Numbered from the stretch's first letter, positions 8,283-18,237 are shown. The stretch is 64,000 nucleotides of DNA from an uncultured Planctomycetales bacterium (GCA_937889015.1 CALARR010000058.1:1-64000); one strand, 5' to 3'. Numbers and translations are program-made. Notes: a model not told the origin generated them from the letters alone.

Positions 8283-9236
8283 ATGCGACGATTCTGGGCC
8301 TGGCCGAGCGAGTTGCGATTCCGCGGCGTGCTGGGGATCAACCAGCGCAACGGCGACTACGTGCTGCCGAACAACCCGCGCTGCTACTATCCGCGCGTGG
8401 ACGACAAGCTGTTGACCAAGCAGATCTGCGTGCGGCACGGGATTCCGGTTCCGCAGACCTATGCCGTGATCGAGCGGCACGGCGACATCCAGCGCTTTCC
8501 GCAGTTGCTCGACGGGCGCCACGATTTCGTGGTGAAACCGTGCGAGGGCAGCGAGGGGCGCGGGATCCTGGTGATCGTGGACTTCCAGCAGGAGTCGTTC
8601 AGCACCTCCAGCGGCGAGCGGATCAGCGTGCCCGACATGCGTTACCACCTGTCCACGATCCTGTCGGGGCTGTATTCGCTGGGGGGGCAGCCGGACCGGG
8701 CGATCGTCGAGCAGCGGATCGTGCGCCATCCGGTATTCGAATCCGTGGCCGTGAAAGGCACGCCCGACATCCGGATCATCCTGTATCGCGGCGTACCGGT
8801 GATGGCCATGGTGCGTCTGCCGACGATCGCCTCGCGCGGCAAGGCCAACCTGCACCAGGGGGCCGTGGCGGCGGGCGTGAATCTGGCCACCGGCATCACG
8901 TCTGGCGGCGTGTGCGCGGGGCGGGCCGTTTCGGTGCATCCGGACACGGGCGCGTCGATCCAACATCTTCAGGTGCCCTATTGGGAGGACCTGTTGTCCG
9001 CCGCCATGAACCTGGCCGGCGCCATCGGTTTGGGATACCTGGGCGTGGACTTTGTGTTGGACGTGAATCTGGGGCCTGTGGTGCTGGAGGCCAACGCGCG
9101 GCCGGGGCTGGCGATCCAGGTGGCCAACCGTCGCGGGTTGCGGCACCGGCTGGATTTTATCGACGCCCAGTCGCCGGAGATGCGCAGTCCCGAGCGCCGC
9201 TGGGAATTGCTGGAGCAATTGGCCGAGGTGGTGTGA
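8283..9236 (+). CDS. Alpha-L-glutamate ligase-like ATP-grasp protein
   Basis: A 317-residue RimK-related ATP-grasp protein. The start ATG at 8283 gives the family's usual length and the conserved opening ELRFRGVLGINQRNGDYVL. An in-frame GTG at 8190 overlapping the upstream stop is a possible longer alternative. Recognisable parts are the VDDKLLTKQICVRHGIPVPQ segment, the ATP-binding stretch HDFVVKPCEGSEGRGI, and the metal-site region GVDFVLDVNLGPVVLEANARPG near residues 255-280. Family members are predicted to add glutamate or a similar amino acid to an unknown acceptor; the substrate here is unknown. It is downstream of and probably co-transcribed with the transglutaminase/7TM gene. Confidence 0.88.
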   Translation: MRRFWAWPSELRFRGVLGINQRNGDYVLPNNPRCYYPRVDDKLLTKQICVRHGIPVPQTYAVIERHGDIQRFPQLLDGRHDFVVKPCEGSEGRGILVIVDFQQESFSTSSGERISVPDMRYHLSTILSGLYSLGGQPDRAIVEQRIVRHPVFESVAVKGTPDIRIILYRGVPVMAMVRLPTIASRGKANLHQGAVAAGVNLATGITSGGVCAGRAVSVHPDTGASIQHLQVPYWEDLLSAAMNLAGAIGLGYLGVDFVLDVNLGPVVLEANARPGLAIQVANRRGLRHRLDFIDAQSPEMRSPERRWELLEQLAEVV

Positions 9237-9244
9237 ACGTACTT

Positions 9245-9320
9245 CGAGCCGGTTCCCAAACCTGCCGGCAGTTTTGCCCTGGAGGGCCGCCCGACGTGGC
9301 GCTGATGGTTCCGGGATTGG
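9245..9320 (+). repeat. Dispersed element R1, copy B
   Basis: The copy has the left arm GAGCCGGTTCCCAAACCTG, the core GGGCCGCCCGACGTGGC at 9284-9300, and the right arm GGTTCCGGGATTGG, which is a near inverted complement of the left arm. It begins a few bases after the ATP-grasp stop codon and ends upstream of mfd. Confidence 0.8.
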
Positions 9321-9445
9321 TTGTTCGACCGGGCCTGGTTGCGGTTTTGGCGGAGGCAGCGTGAGTCGTTCCCGGGGCGTGTGGGGGGAAGTCCAGCCAA
9401 CTCGTCTTCCAGGCCGGCCCTTGGGGGCCTACAATCTCTGACGAG

Positions 9446-12400
9446 ATGAGCATCCCCGACACTACCGTGGGGAGCCTGGCCCAGCGGCTTATGGAGCTGC
9501 CGGAAGGGCTCGAGCGGCAGGAAGGCGTCGCCGAGGTGTTGGCCAGCCTGGGGGCAGGGCACGCGGCCACGATCGACGGCGCCTGGGGATCAGGTTGCGC
9601 GCTGGTGGCGGCCATGCTGGCGCGCCATGCTCCGGCCACGCTGGTGGTGGTTGTGCCGCGGATCGACCAGATCGACGAGATGGTCGACGATCTGCGTCTG
9701 TTCTCCCCCTTGGTTGCCGAGATTCTTCCCGCCTGGGAGACCCTGCCGCGCGAACAAGCCCTGCAGGACGAGGTGTGTGGCGATCGCATCCGCCTGCTGA
9801 AGGTTTTGGGCGGGGCGCAGCCTCCCAAGCTGCTGGTGACAAGCATTCAGAGCCTGCTTCAGCCGGTGCCCGAGCGGGCATCTCTGGCGAGGCAGACACG
9901 CACGCTGCAGGCCGGGGACGAAGTGGAGCTGCGCGCGGTGGCCCAATGGCTGGCGGAGAACCAGTTTCACAATACGCCGGCGGTGGAGTTGCCCGGCGAG
10001 TTCTCTGTTCGCGGCGGGATCCTGGACGTCTTTGCGCCGGACTGGTTTCATCCGGTGCGGCTGGAGTTCTTCGGCGATCGGATCGAATCGCTGCGGAGTT
10101 TCGAGGTCTCCAGCCAGCGGAGCCTGGCGGCCTTGGACGCCGTGGAGATCACGATTCTGCGTGCGACGGCTGCGGATCGGGCGCACCTGGCCGATCATCT
10201 TCCGGCCGGTTCCTGGATGCTGTTGCTGGAGCCGGCGGACTTGCAGGAGGAAGGCCGGCACTACCTGGATCGACTGGATCGGCCGCGGGACTTCCACAGT
10301 GTGGACGAGGCTTTGGAGCGATCGCTGCGTTTTCCGTCGGTCACGGTTTCGGCGATCGCGCCAGGTTCGCTGGAAGCCACCGCGCATTTGCAGCTCGAAT
10401 CGGTCGAACGCTTCAGCGGCGACATCGGCAAGGTGCGCGAGGAGTTGGAGGCGACGGGCCTGGGCTACGAGGTGTTTGTCGTTTGTCAGACGGAGGCCGA
10501 GGTCCAGCGGTTGAGCGAGATCTTCGGCAACACGCGGCTGAGCCAGGCAGGCAAGCTCTTCTTCCCGCTGGGGCGGCTGCAATCGGGATTCCGGCTGGTG
10601 CCCGACCGCGTGGCGCTGGTCAGCAGCAGCGAGTTGTTCCACCGCAATGAGCTGCGGCGGCCGATGCGGCGTCGGCTGGGGCGCGTGATCGACAGTTTTT
10701 TGGAGCTGCGTGAAGGAGACCTGGTGGTGCATGTGGCGCACGGCATCGCGCGCTACCGCGGTTTGAAACTGTTGGAGAAGAACGGCCAGGTGGAAGAGCA
10801 CCTGGTGCTGGAGTTCGCCGGGGGCACCAAGCTGTACGTGCCCAGTTCCAAGATCGGCCTGGTGCAGAAATACGTAGGCGGGGCGAAGAGCCGGCCGGCC
10901 CTGGCCAAGCTCGGCGGCCGCATGTGGGGCACGCAGAAGAAGCGCGTGGAGGAGGCGGTCAACGATATGGCGGCGGAGATGCTCGAATTGCAGGCGGCGC
11001 GCGCCGCACGGCCGGGCATCAGCTTTCCGCCGGACACCGATTGGCAGCGGGAATTCGACGCCTCGTTTCCCTATCAAGAGACCGACGACCAACTGGTGAC
11101 GATCGAGGCCATCAAGCGCGACATGCACCAACCGCGGCCCATGGATCGCCTGCTGTGCGGCGACGTGGGCTATGGCAAGACGGAGTTGGCGATGCGGGCC
11201 GCGTTCAAGGCGGTGGACGCGGGCTACCAGGTGGCGATTCTGGTGCCGACGACGATCCTGGCCGAGCAGCACCTGCGGACCTTCACCGAGCGGATGGCCG
11301 AATTCCCGTTCGTGATCGCCTCGCTGTCGCGCTTTGCCACGCGTGGCCAGCAGGAGCGTGTGATCCGCAATCTGAACTTGGGGGCGGTGGACATCGTGGT
11401 GGGCACGCACCGCCTGGTGCAGCCCGACGTGCAATTCCAGAATCTGGGGTTGGTAATCATCGACGAGGAGCAGCGGTTTGGCGTGGAGGTCAAAGAGCGG
11501 CTGAAGACCTTGCGCCAGATCGTCGACGTGATGACCATGACGGCTACGCCGATCCCGCGCACGCTGCACATGTCGCTGCTGGGGCTGCGCGATATTTCCA
11601 ACCTGGAGACGCCGCCGGCGGATCGGCTGGCCGTGGAGACGCGCGTGGCCCGTTTCGACGCGCAGATCATCCGCAACGCGGTCCTGCGGGAGCTGAGCCG
11701 CGGCGGGCAGATGTTCTTCGTACACAACCGGGTGCATGACATCCAGGTGCTGGCCACGCGCCTGCGGCAGATCGTGCCCGAGGCCACCCTGGGGATCGCC
11801 CACGGCCAGATGCCGGAACACGAGCTGGAGCAGGTGATGCTGCAGTTTGTCGACCGGCGTTTCGACATGCTCCTGGCGACCACGATCGTGGAGAGCGGCC
11901 TGGACATCCCCAACGCCAACACGATCTTCATCGACGAGGCCGACCGCTACGGGCTGGCCGACCTGCACCAACTCCGCGGTCGGGTGGGTCGTTACAAGCA
12001 CCGCGCGTACTGCTATCTGTTGGTCGATCCCAACAAGAGCCTCTCCCCCAACGCGGCGCGACGGCTGCGCGCCATCGAGGAATTCAGCGACATGGGGGCC
12101 GGGTTTGCGATCGCCATGCGTGACTTGGAGATCCGTGGGGCGGGCAACATCCTCGGCACCCAGCAGAGTGGGCACATTGCCACCGTCGGCTACGAGCTGT
12201 ACTGCGACATGCTGGAACAGACCGTGCGGCGACTGAAGGCCCTGCCGCCCAAGACGAGCGTCGAGGTCGACCTGGATCTGCCGGTCGAGTCCTTCATTCC
12301 GCGGACCTATGTGCCCGATCAACGCTTGAAGATCGACCTCTACCGGCGGTTGGGGCGGATCACCGAGCCGGACGAGCTGCGCACGTTCGAAACCGAGCTG

Positions 12401-12682
12401 GTCGATCGGTTTGGGGCGCCACCGCGAGAAGCGGCGCGTCTGCTGGCGGTGACCGAGGTCCGATTGGCCGCTCATCGTTGGCAGATCCAGTCGATGCACC
12501 TGGAAGATTCGTATGTGGTGTTTCGCTACGGCAACCCCGGTCTGATGAAGCAACTGGCCGCCCGGCAGGGGGGGCGATTGCGGGTGGTGGACGGCCAGAG
12601 TGCCTATCTTCCGCGCGGGAAAGAGGTTGTGGACGCAGACCAGCTTCTGGACGAGCTCAAATCGATGTTGCAGCGAGATTAG
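9446..12682 (+). CDS. mfd: Transcription-repair coupling factor Mfd
   Basis: Mfd is the ATP-driven translocase that removes RNA polymerase stalled at lesions and recruits UvrA. The 1078 residues carry the full domain order: a UvrB-homology module at the N-terminus, the RNA-polymerase-interacting domain (EGDLVVHVAHGIARYRGL near 420-440), a superfamily 2 helicase motor with Walker A CGDVGYGKT at about 571-579 and the DEEQ box at 673-676, a second motor lobe with LLATTIVESGLDIPNAN, and a C-terminal TRCF domain. It is slightly shorter than the E. coli protein but no motor motif is missing. It is preceded by an R1 element and followed by the foldase gene after 131 bases. Confidence 0.97.
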   Translation: MSIPDTTVGSLAQRLMELPEGLERQEGVAEVLASLGAGHAATIDGAWGSGCALVAAMLARHAPATLVVVVPRIDQIDEMVDDLRLFSPLVAEILPAWETLPREQALQDEVCGDRIRLLKVLGGAQPPKLLVTSIQSLLQPVPERASLARQTRTLQAGDEVELRAVAQWLAENQFHNTPAVELPGEFSVRGGILDVFAPDWFHPVRLEFFGDRIESLRSFEVSSQRSLAALDAVEITILRATAADRAHLADHLPAGSWMLLLEPADLQEEGRHYLDRLDRPRDFHSVDEALERSLRFPSVTVSAIAPGSLEATAHLQLESVERFSGDIGKVREELEATGLGYEVFVVCQTEAEVQRLSEIFGNTRLSQAGKLFFPLGRLQSGFRLVPDRVALVSSSELFHRNELRRPMRRRLGRVIDSFLELREGDLVVHVAHGIARYRGLKLLEKNGQVEEHLVLEFAGGTKLYVPSSKIGLVQKYVGGAKSRPALAKLGGRMWGTQKKRVEEAVNDMAAEMLELQAARAARPGISFPPDTDWQREFDASFPYQETDDQLVTIEAIKRDMHQPRPMDRLLCGDVGYGKTELAMRAAFKAVDAGYQVAILVPTTILAEQHLRTFTERMAEFPFVIASLSRFATRGQQERVIRNLNLGAVDIVVGTHRLVQPDVQFQNLGLVIIDEEQRFGVEVKERLKTLRQIVDVMTMTATPIPRTLHMSLLGLRDISNLETPPADRLAVETRVARFDAQIIRNAVLRELSRGGQMFFVHNRVHDIQVLATRLRQIVPEATLGIAHGQMPEHELEQVMLQFVDRRFDMLLATTIVESGLDIPNANTIFIDEADRYGLADLHQLRGRVGRYKHRAYCYLLVDPNKSLSPNAARRLRAIEEFSDMGAGFAIAMRDLEIRGAGNILGTQQSGHIATVGYELYCDMLEQTVRRLKALPPKTSVEVDLDLPVESFIPRTYVPDQRLKIDLYRRLGRITEPDELRTFETELVDRFGAPPREAARLLAVTEVRLAAHRWQIQSMHLEDSYVVFRYGNPGLMKQLAARQGGRLRVVDGQSAYLPRGKEVVDADQLLDELKSMLQRD

Positions 12683-12697
12683 GGACGTCACTATAAT
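12668..12697 (+). promoter_or_regulatory. Candidate sigma70-like promoter for the foldase gene
   Basis: TTGCAG at 12668-12673 is followed after 18 bases by a perfect TATAAT at 12692-12697, about 117 bases before the GTG start at 12814. The -35 box overlaps the end of mfd. Only the -10 box is strong. Confidence 0.4.
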
Positions 12698-12813
12698 CCG
12701 CCGCCAAAAATACCGGCTCGCGTGCCCGCGTTGCTGCGCCCTCGGCGGTCGTCGGGGGCCAGGAGCAACGCCGCCCGGAGCCCCATCACCAACACCGCGG
12801 CGGAAGACCTCTC

Positions 12814-15800
12814 GTGCAACACAATCCTTGGTCGGTCCTGCTGTGCAGACTTCTGGTCCTGGGCGTCGGTCTGGGACCACCCTTGGCCTTGGCTGCGGAC
12901 GGCGGCAATCCGGGTTCCTACGGGCAATCGTCGGACTATGTGCCGGGGTTGCCCTACGGCGTTGTGCCCGGCCCGCCCACACGTCCGCAATCCAGTGGTC
13001 GGCCCGCGGGATGGCCCTCTTCGCCGGCCAAGAACGGCGGGAATCAGGCCAGCGGCGTCCCGGCTGCTAGTCCGCCGGCCAGCGCGAGCGGAGCGGCAGC
13101 AGCGCCGGCGGCGGCTTCCGCCGGCAGTCCGTCCAGCGATGAGCCCGATCCGGCGGGATTTTCGTTTGCCGAGGATCGCAGCGCAGGGGGCGACGGTCGC
13201 GGCTCGGGTCCGGGCGTTCGACAACCGCTGACCAATCCGGCGCCGGCGCTGGTGGTGCCCTTGCCCAGTGCCGGAGCGACGGTCTCGGCTGGGCCTCCAA
13301 CGCCTCCCTCGAATCCCGTGCAGTCACCGCCAGGCGTGGCGACGGGCCTGGTCAATCCCTATCAAGGCCCGATCCCTCACGATTCGTTGTCTGCGGGGCG
13401 AGGCATCAGCGATGCGGCCTTGAATACACGGAATCCCAATCAGACGGTGGCGACGGGCCTGGATGGCGATCGTTCTCTGACTCGACTGCCGGCGGTTCTC
13501 AAGGCCGCTCCGGCCGCGGCTCAGGCCGGTCCGGGGCCCTCGGCGAGCTATGTCGAGGCGACCGATGTGCCGCAGTCCGTTGCGGTGCCGCAGTCCGTTG
13601 CGGCGCCGCCTGTGGCGGTCGTTTCGCCACCGGTCGGTCCGGCCACGCCCGGCGTGGTGGAATTGAAGCCGTCGTCGCCGCGTGCGGAGTACACTCAGGG
13701 CGCTGCGCCGCAGGCGCTTCCGCAGAGGCCCGCTCAGCCGCCGGGCTTTGTCGAGGTGGAATCGGCGCGCGGTGCCGAGAGCGCGCAGACGGTTTCGGCG
13801 CAGGCCGGGCCACAGGATCCCGGCCAGACGCCAGGCTTTGTCGAGGTCGAATCGGCGCATCGGCCGGAACACGCGCAGTCTGTTGCGGGGCAAGCCGCGC
13901 CCAGTGGAGTGGTGCGACAGCCCGGTTTTGTCGAGGTGGAATCGCCCCGCTTGCCGATGTACACGCAAGCGGCTCCTGCGCAGGGCAGGGTTCCGCCGCC
14001 GGCCCAGTTTGGATCGCTTCGGCAGCCGGCCAGTGTGACGGCGGCGCCCGATCGCAGGGCAGATCCGGGGCAACAGGCGGCCCAGTATCAGTCGCTGCAG
14101 CAACCCTCGAGCGTCGTGACGACTCCGGAACGCAGTGGTCAACCGGCTCCAGCAGGGCGACTGCAGCAGCCGTCCAGCGTGGCCGCGGTTTCCGAGGTCG
14201 GCGGAGCGCCGCCGGTGGCCGGCACGTTGCAGCAGCCAGCCAGCGTGGTGGCGGTTCCCGATCGCAATGCGCCGCCGGCTCAGTCCGAGCCGTTGCGGCA
14301 GCCGTCGAGCGTCGTGGCTGCTCCCGATCGCAACGCACAGCCGGTCTGGGGCGATTCACCGCCTACGTCTTCGACTGCGGCGGCGAGTGGCGGTGGGAAT
14401 CCCCCGTCGGGCGCGACGGAGTCGCTCAGGCAACCGCGCGCCGTGGTGGCGGTTCCGGATCAGAGCACGCAGCCCGCGAATCTGATGGCGACGCCCGATC
14501 GGAGCGCGCCGGCGGTCTGGAACGACTCGCTACGTCAACCGGGCAACGTCGTGGCGATTCCGGATCGCGGCACCCAGCCGGGGAGCCTGGTGGGCGGAGC
14601 GGGCACGGCGGGTCCGGCTACGAACGTCGCGGCCACGTTGCAGCAGCCCGGGAATCAACCCTGGGCGGACGGCGCCGCTCGGCAGCGAGCCAGTGGTGGC
14701 CCGTCGCCGTATCAAGAGGTTTTGCCACCGGCGGTGATACCGCTGGTCGGCGCAGTCAACACCCCGGACACGGCGAGCATGGCGATCCCGACCAGTCCGC
14801 TTTCGCCGGGTACGCAGATGCTTGCCAATCCGTATGCGGTGCCGACGTCCGGCATGAGCGATGTGACTCCGCCGGGCGTGAGTCCGGCGACGGGTTCCAG
14901 CGGCACTCGGGCGACGTGGCCATCGGGAGCGGGGGGCGCGCAGCCCACGGTCTTTCCGGCGGTGGCGCCGAACGTGGCGCCCTCCACAGGATCGGACCGG
15001 CAAGGCGCTGGTGGGGCGACGATACGGAACCCCTTCCTTTCGCCGAAGAACACCGGCGCGGAGGCGGCGACGCCGTCGCAGAGCGAAGGCGCCACGCGCC
15101 CTTTTGTCCCGGCGGAGGTGCAGGCTCAGGGCGGCGCAGCCACACCTCCGGTTCAGGTTCCGCTGCCCAAGGGCCCTGAGGGGTATCCCGGGGCGGCCAC
15201 CGCGTTTCCGACCGTTCCAGGAGTTACGCCGCAGGGCACGCATCCTGCGGGGATCGCGGCCCAGAGTCCGGCCGTCGGGACCGCGCCTGCCAGCTCGCCG
15301 CCTGCGCCTGTCGGCTGGGGATCGCCGCAGTCCTTCCCGGCCGCGTTTCAGACGCGGACGCCCGCTCCGACCTCGTTTTCGGCCGTTGCTCAGACGCCCT
15401 CGCCGCAGGCCGGCGCGCCGGCCGTTGTGGCAGCGGCGCAGACGCAATTTCCGGCCGCAGGGCCCCAGTATTCTACGGTCGCCAAGCCCCAATTCGCGCC
15501 CCCAGCGCAGGCTCAATATGCGCCGACCGATCGACCGGCGGCCAACGTGATGGCGCCTTTTGCGGGCGGAGCGGCGGGCGCGATGGCTTCGCCGCGGCAG
15601 GTCGCCACGCCAGCCCCTGAAACGCGTGCGACGCCTGCCAACGAGCCTGCGCGCCAGTTGCCGGTGCTGCCGGGCACGCTGGCCATGACGCAACATGCGG
15701 AGACTGCCGGGATGAACCCCTGCGAAGGGGCCCAGATTCTAGCGCGCGTTGGTTCGGAGGTGATCCTGGCCTGCGAGCTGGCCGGCGCGGTGAACGAATT

Positions 15801-16689
15801 GATGGCCAAGCATGGCAAGGAGATTCCGCCGAATCAGCTTGAACTGGCGCGCGCGCAAGTCACGCAGCAACTGCTCCGGCCGCAGATCGAGAACAAGCTG
15901 GCCTATCTGGACGCCCGACGCACCATTCCCGCTGAGAACATCCCCAAGATCGAGAAGGACATCAGCGAACACTTCGAGAAGACCGAGGTGGAACGGTTCA
16001 TGAAGACCCTGGGAGTGAGCAACCGGCAGCAGGTGGATGAGAAGTTGCGCGGGATGGGGACGTCGTTGGAGCGCGAGCGGCGGAATTTCATCGAGCGGAT
16101 GATGGCGCGACAATGGGTGCACCAGAAGGTCAAATTCGAAGGGGAGATCGCGCACGAAGAGATGGTAGCCTACTACCGCGACCACAGCCAGGACTACGAG
16201 CAGCCGGCGAAGGCGCGTTGGGAAGAGTTGATGGTTCGCTTTTCCCGGCATCCGCGCCGCGAAGAGGCCTATCAGATCCTTGCGGAGATGGGCAACAAGG
16301 TGCTTTCCGGCACACCGCTGGGGCAGGTGGCCAAAGAGCGATCCGAAGGGCCCACGGCAGCCGAGGGGGGAGCCTACGGCTGGACGACCAAAGGGAGCCT
16401 GGTTTCGCAGGCCTTGGATCAAGCGATCTTCGGTCTGCCGGTCGGCGAGTTGAGCCAGATCGTCGAGGACAAGCAGGGGCTGCACATCATACGCGTCGTG
16501 GAACGCAAGGAAGCCGGCAAGACCCCCTTCCTCGAAGCCCAGGTCGAGATCCGCGAGAAGATCAAGCAGAAGAAGAGCGACGAGCAGCTTCGCAAGTACT
16601 TTGAGAAGCTCAAGAAGGACATCCCGGTCTGGACCATCTACGACCAGCCGGGGGCCACCGCCTCGCCGACGGCCGTTCCTCGCGGCTGA
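12814..16689 (+). CDS. Parvulin-type peptidyl-prolyl isomerase/SurA-like foldase with very long low-complexity leader
   Basis: A 1291-residue exported protein starting at GTG 12814, with GGAAG a few bases upstream. A signal segment (LVLGVGLGPPLALAA) is followed by about 960 residues rich in Pro, Ala, Gln, Val and Ser with internal repeats. Only the last 320 or so residues look globular. A SurA_N-like helical domain begins at EGAQILARVGSEVILACEL (about 970). A PpiC rotamase domain spans about 1135-1235 (ARWEELMVRFSRHP, GGAYGWTTKGSLV, LPVGELSQIVEDKQGLHIIRV), then a basic coiled tail. Family knowledge places such foldases in envelope protein folding. The leader may cross a thick periplasm or bind a surface, which is inference. 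Confidence 0.88.
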   Translation: MQHNPWSVLLCRLLVLGVGLGPPLALAADGGNPGSYGQSSDYVPGLPYGVVPGPPTRPQSSGRPAGWPSSPAKNGGNQASGVPAASPPASASGAAAAPAAASAGSPSSDEPDPAGFSFAEDRSAGGDGRGSGPGVRQPLTNPAPALVVPLPSAGATVSAGPPTPPSNPVQSPPGVATGLVNPYQGPIPHDSLSAGRGISDAALNTRNPNQTVATGLDGDRSLTRLPAVLKAAPAAAQAGPGPSASYVEATDVPQSVAVPQSVAAPPVAVVSPPVGPATPGVVELKPSSPRAEYTQGAAPQALPQRPAQPPGFVEVESARGAESAQTVSAQAGPQDPGQTPGFVEVESAHRPEHAQSVAGQAAPSGVVRQPGFVEVESPRLPMYTQAAPAQGRVPPPAQFGSLRQPASVTAAPDRRADPGQQAAQYQSLQQPSSVVTTPERSGQPAPAGRLQQPSSVAAVSEVGGAPPVAGTLQQPASVVAVPDRNAPPAQSEPLRQPSSVVAAPDRNAQPVWGDSPPTSSTAAASGGGNPPSGATESLRQPRAVVAVPDQSTQPANLMATPDRSAPAVWNDSLRQPGNVVAIPDRGTQPGSLVGGAGTAGPATNVAATLQQPGNQPWADGAARQRASGGPSPYQEVLPPAVIPLVGAVNTPDTASMAIPTSPLSPGTQMLANPYAVPTSGMSDVTPPGVSPATGSSGTRATWPSGAGGAQPTVFPAVAPNVAPSTGSDRQGAGGATIRNPFLSPKNTGAEAATPSQSEGATRPFVPAEVQAQGGAATPPVQVPLPKGPEGYPGAATAFPTVPGVTPQGTHPAGIAAQSPAVGTAPASSPPAPVGWGSPQSFPAAFQTRTPAPTSFSAVAQTPSPQAGAPAVVAAAQTQFPAAGPQYSTVAKPQFAPPAQAQYAPTDRPAANVMAPFAGGAAGAMASPRQVATPAPETRATPANEPARQLPVLPGTLAMTQHAETAGMNPCEGAQILARVGSEVILACELAGAVNELMAKHGKEIPPNQLELARAQVTQQLLRPQIENKLAYLDARRTIPAENIPKIEKDISEHFEKTEVERFMKTLGVSNRQQVDEKLRGMGTSLERERRNFIERMMARQWVHQKVKFEGEIAHEEMVAYYRDHSQDYEQPAKARWEELMVRFSRHPRREEAYQILAEMGNKVLSGTPLGQVAKERSEGPTAAEGGAYGWTTKGSLVSQALDQAIFGLPVGELSQIVEDKQGLHIIRVVERKEAGKTPFLEAQVEIREKIKQKKSDEQLRKYFEKLKKDIPVWTIYDQPGATASPTAVPRG
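13735..14655 (+). repeat. Coding repeats inside the foldase leader
   Basis: Three copies of the peptide PGFVEVES occur at about 30-residue spacing (DNA near 13741, 13828 and 13918). They are followed by a longer series of LxQP-S/A-SVV-x-x-PDR units (DNA about 14011-14655). Nucleotide identity between units is high in places, suggesting expansion by recombination or slippage. Confidence 0.8.
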
Positions 16690-16941
16690 GGCGCGCCGCG
16701 CCCCAGCCGAGTTCGGGGCACAATCGTCACAACCGGACTGAGGGCCGATGGTAGCGGCCTGCTTTTCGCGCCGCCCGGTGGCAATTCTTAACGAACTTGC
16801 GGATAATGAAGAGTCCACGGGTTCGTGGTCCGACCTCGGCGCGGCGGTTCTGGGTCGCGCGAGCGTGGGGAGAGCGAGCGTAATCATCCCTGGGAGGCAA
16901 GGCAGATCGCCCCAGGTGATAGCCCTACGGAAGGAATACGG

Positions 16942-18237
16942 ATGATAGGACGTATTGGACAGGCGCTAGTCGTGTGTTGGAGCCTGGCGTGGTGCGGGGC
17001 AAGCTTGGCTCAGCCGGCGATCCCCAAGGATCGCATCCCAGCCGACTTGCCGGAGAATCTGGCGAAGCTGATCGCCCAGTTGTACGAGACGCATCCCGAG
17101 CAACGGGGATTGGCGATTGCCGAACTGGCCCGGCTGGGCCCGGCGGCGGCGCCCGCGGCCCCCTTCCTGGTGGCGATGTTCAGTGACCCGGGACAGAGTG
17201 CGGTGATCTTCTCCGACCCCTTGGGCCGGCGGGGGACGGCTACCAGCCTGGGATTGAAGGCGGCCATCGCCCTGGGCGCGATTGGTCCCGCGGCGATCGA
17301 TCCCTTGCTCCAGACCGTGCGGAGCGAGACCCCGAAGCTCCGGGCCCTGGCCGTACACGCCTTGGGGCGGATCAACGATCCGCGGATCGTTCCGCCGCTG
17401 GCCGAGGCCTTGGGGGACAGCGTGTGGGAGGTGGAGCGCGACGCGTTGGAAGGTTTGGCCCTGATCAAGGACGGCAATCGCGTGGGCCCGATGATCGAGG
17501 CCCTCGCGAAGTCGGAGAACGCCAAGGCGCGCGAGTCGTTGGCGCAAGTGTTGGGACTCTTCGGCGATCCGCGCGCGGTAGAACCGTTGATTTCCGCATT
17601 GAAGGACAGTGAAGCGGGCGTCCGGCGCCGTGCGGCAGAGGCCTTGGGGAAACTCCGCGATCGCGCCGCGACGGCCGCCTTGATCGACGGCGTGGCCGAC
17701 CCGGATCCGGCCGCACAGCGTGCGGCCAGCGAGGCCCTCGTTCGGCTCCGCGACCCGGCCTCTGTCGAGCCCCTGATTGCGAAGCTCAAGGATGAGCGCT
17801 GGTTGACTCGTTCCCAGGCCGCCAAAGTCCTGGAACGCCTGGGCGATCGGCGCGCCATGGACCCGCTGGTCGAACTGCTCAAGGATCCGCACCCCGAGGT
17901 TCGTCGCGCGGCCGTCCAGGCCATGCTTCGTGTGTATGACCCCAAGGCCGCCGTGCCTCTGGTGGCGCTGCTGGGGGATACGGCCCCGGAAGTGCAGTCC
18001 GTCTTGCCCGAGACCCTGTCGCGCATCCGGCATCCGAGCCTGGTGGAACCGCTGCTGGAGGCCCTCAAGCAGACCGATCCCAAGATTCGCGCTCGCGCGG
18101 CACAGATCTTGGGTCAGATCGGCGATCATCGCGCGGCCGAGGCCCTCAAGAACGTCGCTACCAGCGACGAAGTCCTGGAGGTGCGCGTCGACGCCTATCG
18201 CGCTCTGCGGCGGATGGGGTTGGCCCCGGCCAAGTAA
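16942..18237 (+). CDS. Secreted HEAT-repeat protein
   Basis: A 431-residue protein from ATG 16942, chosen because GGAAGGAA lies just upstream and the first 25 residues form a signal peptide (IGQALVVCWSLAWCGASLAQ). The rest is an array of HEAT/PBS-lyase-type repeats of about 31 residues. A recurring pattern is AVEPLISALKDSEAGVRRR-AAEALGKLRD, with at least nine units from about residue 45 to the end. Such arrays make curved protein-binding scaffolds; no partner can be named. There is no enzyme motif. Confidence 0.85.
   Translation: MIGRIGQALVVCWSLAWCGASLAQPAIPKDRIPADLPENLAKLIAQLYETHPEQRGLAIAELARLGPAAAPAAPFLVAMFSDPGQSAVIFSDPLGRRGTATSLGLKAAIALGAIGPAAIDPLLQTVRSETPKLRALAVHALGRINDPRIVPPLAEALGDSVWEVERDALEGLALIKDGNRVGPMIEALAKSENAKARESLAQVLGLFGDPRAVEPLISALKDSEAGVRRRAAEALGKLRDRAATAALIDGVADPDPAAQRAASEALVRLRDPASVEPLIAKLKDERWLTRSQAAKVLERLGDRRAMDPLVELLKDPHPEVRRAAVQAMLRVYDPKAAVPLVALLGDTAPEVQSVLPETLSRIRHPSLVEPLLEALKQTDPKIRARAAQILGQIGDHRAAEALKNVATSDEVLEVRVDAYRALRRMGLAPAK

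Noticed and set aside
9590..12982. 1130-residue open frame on the minus strand opposite mfd
   Set aside because: It mirrors mfd and its composition is His/Arg/Gln-rich, as expected from an antisense frame in high-GC DNA; no domain is recognisable.
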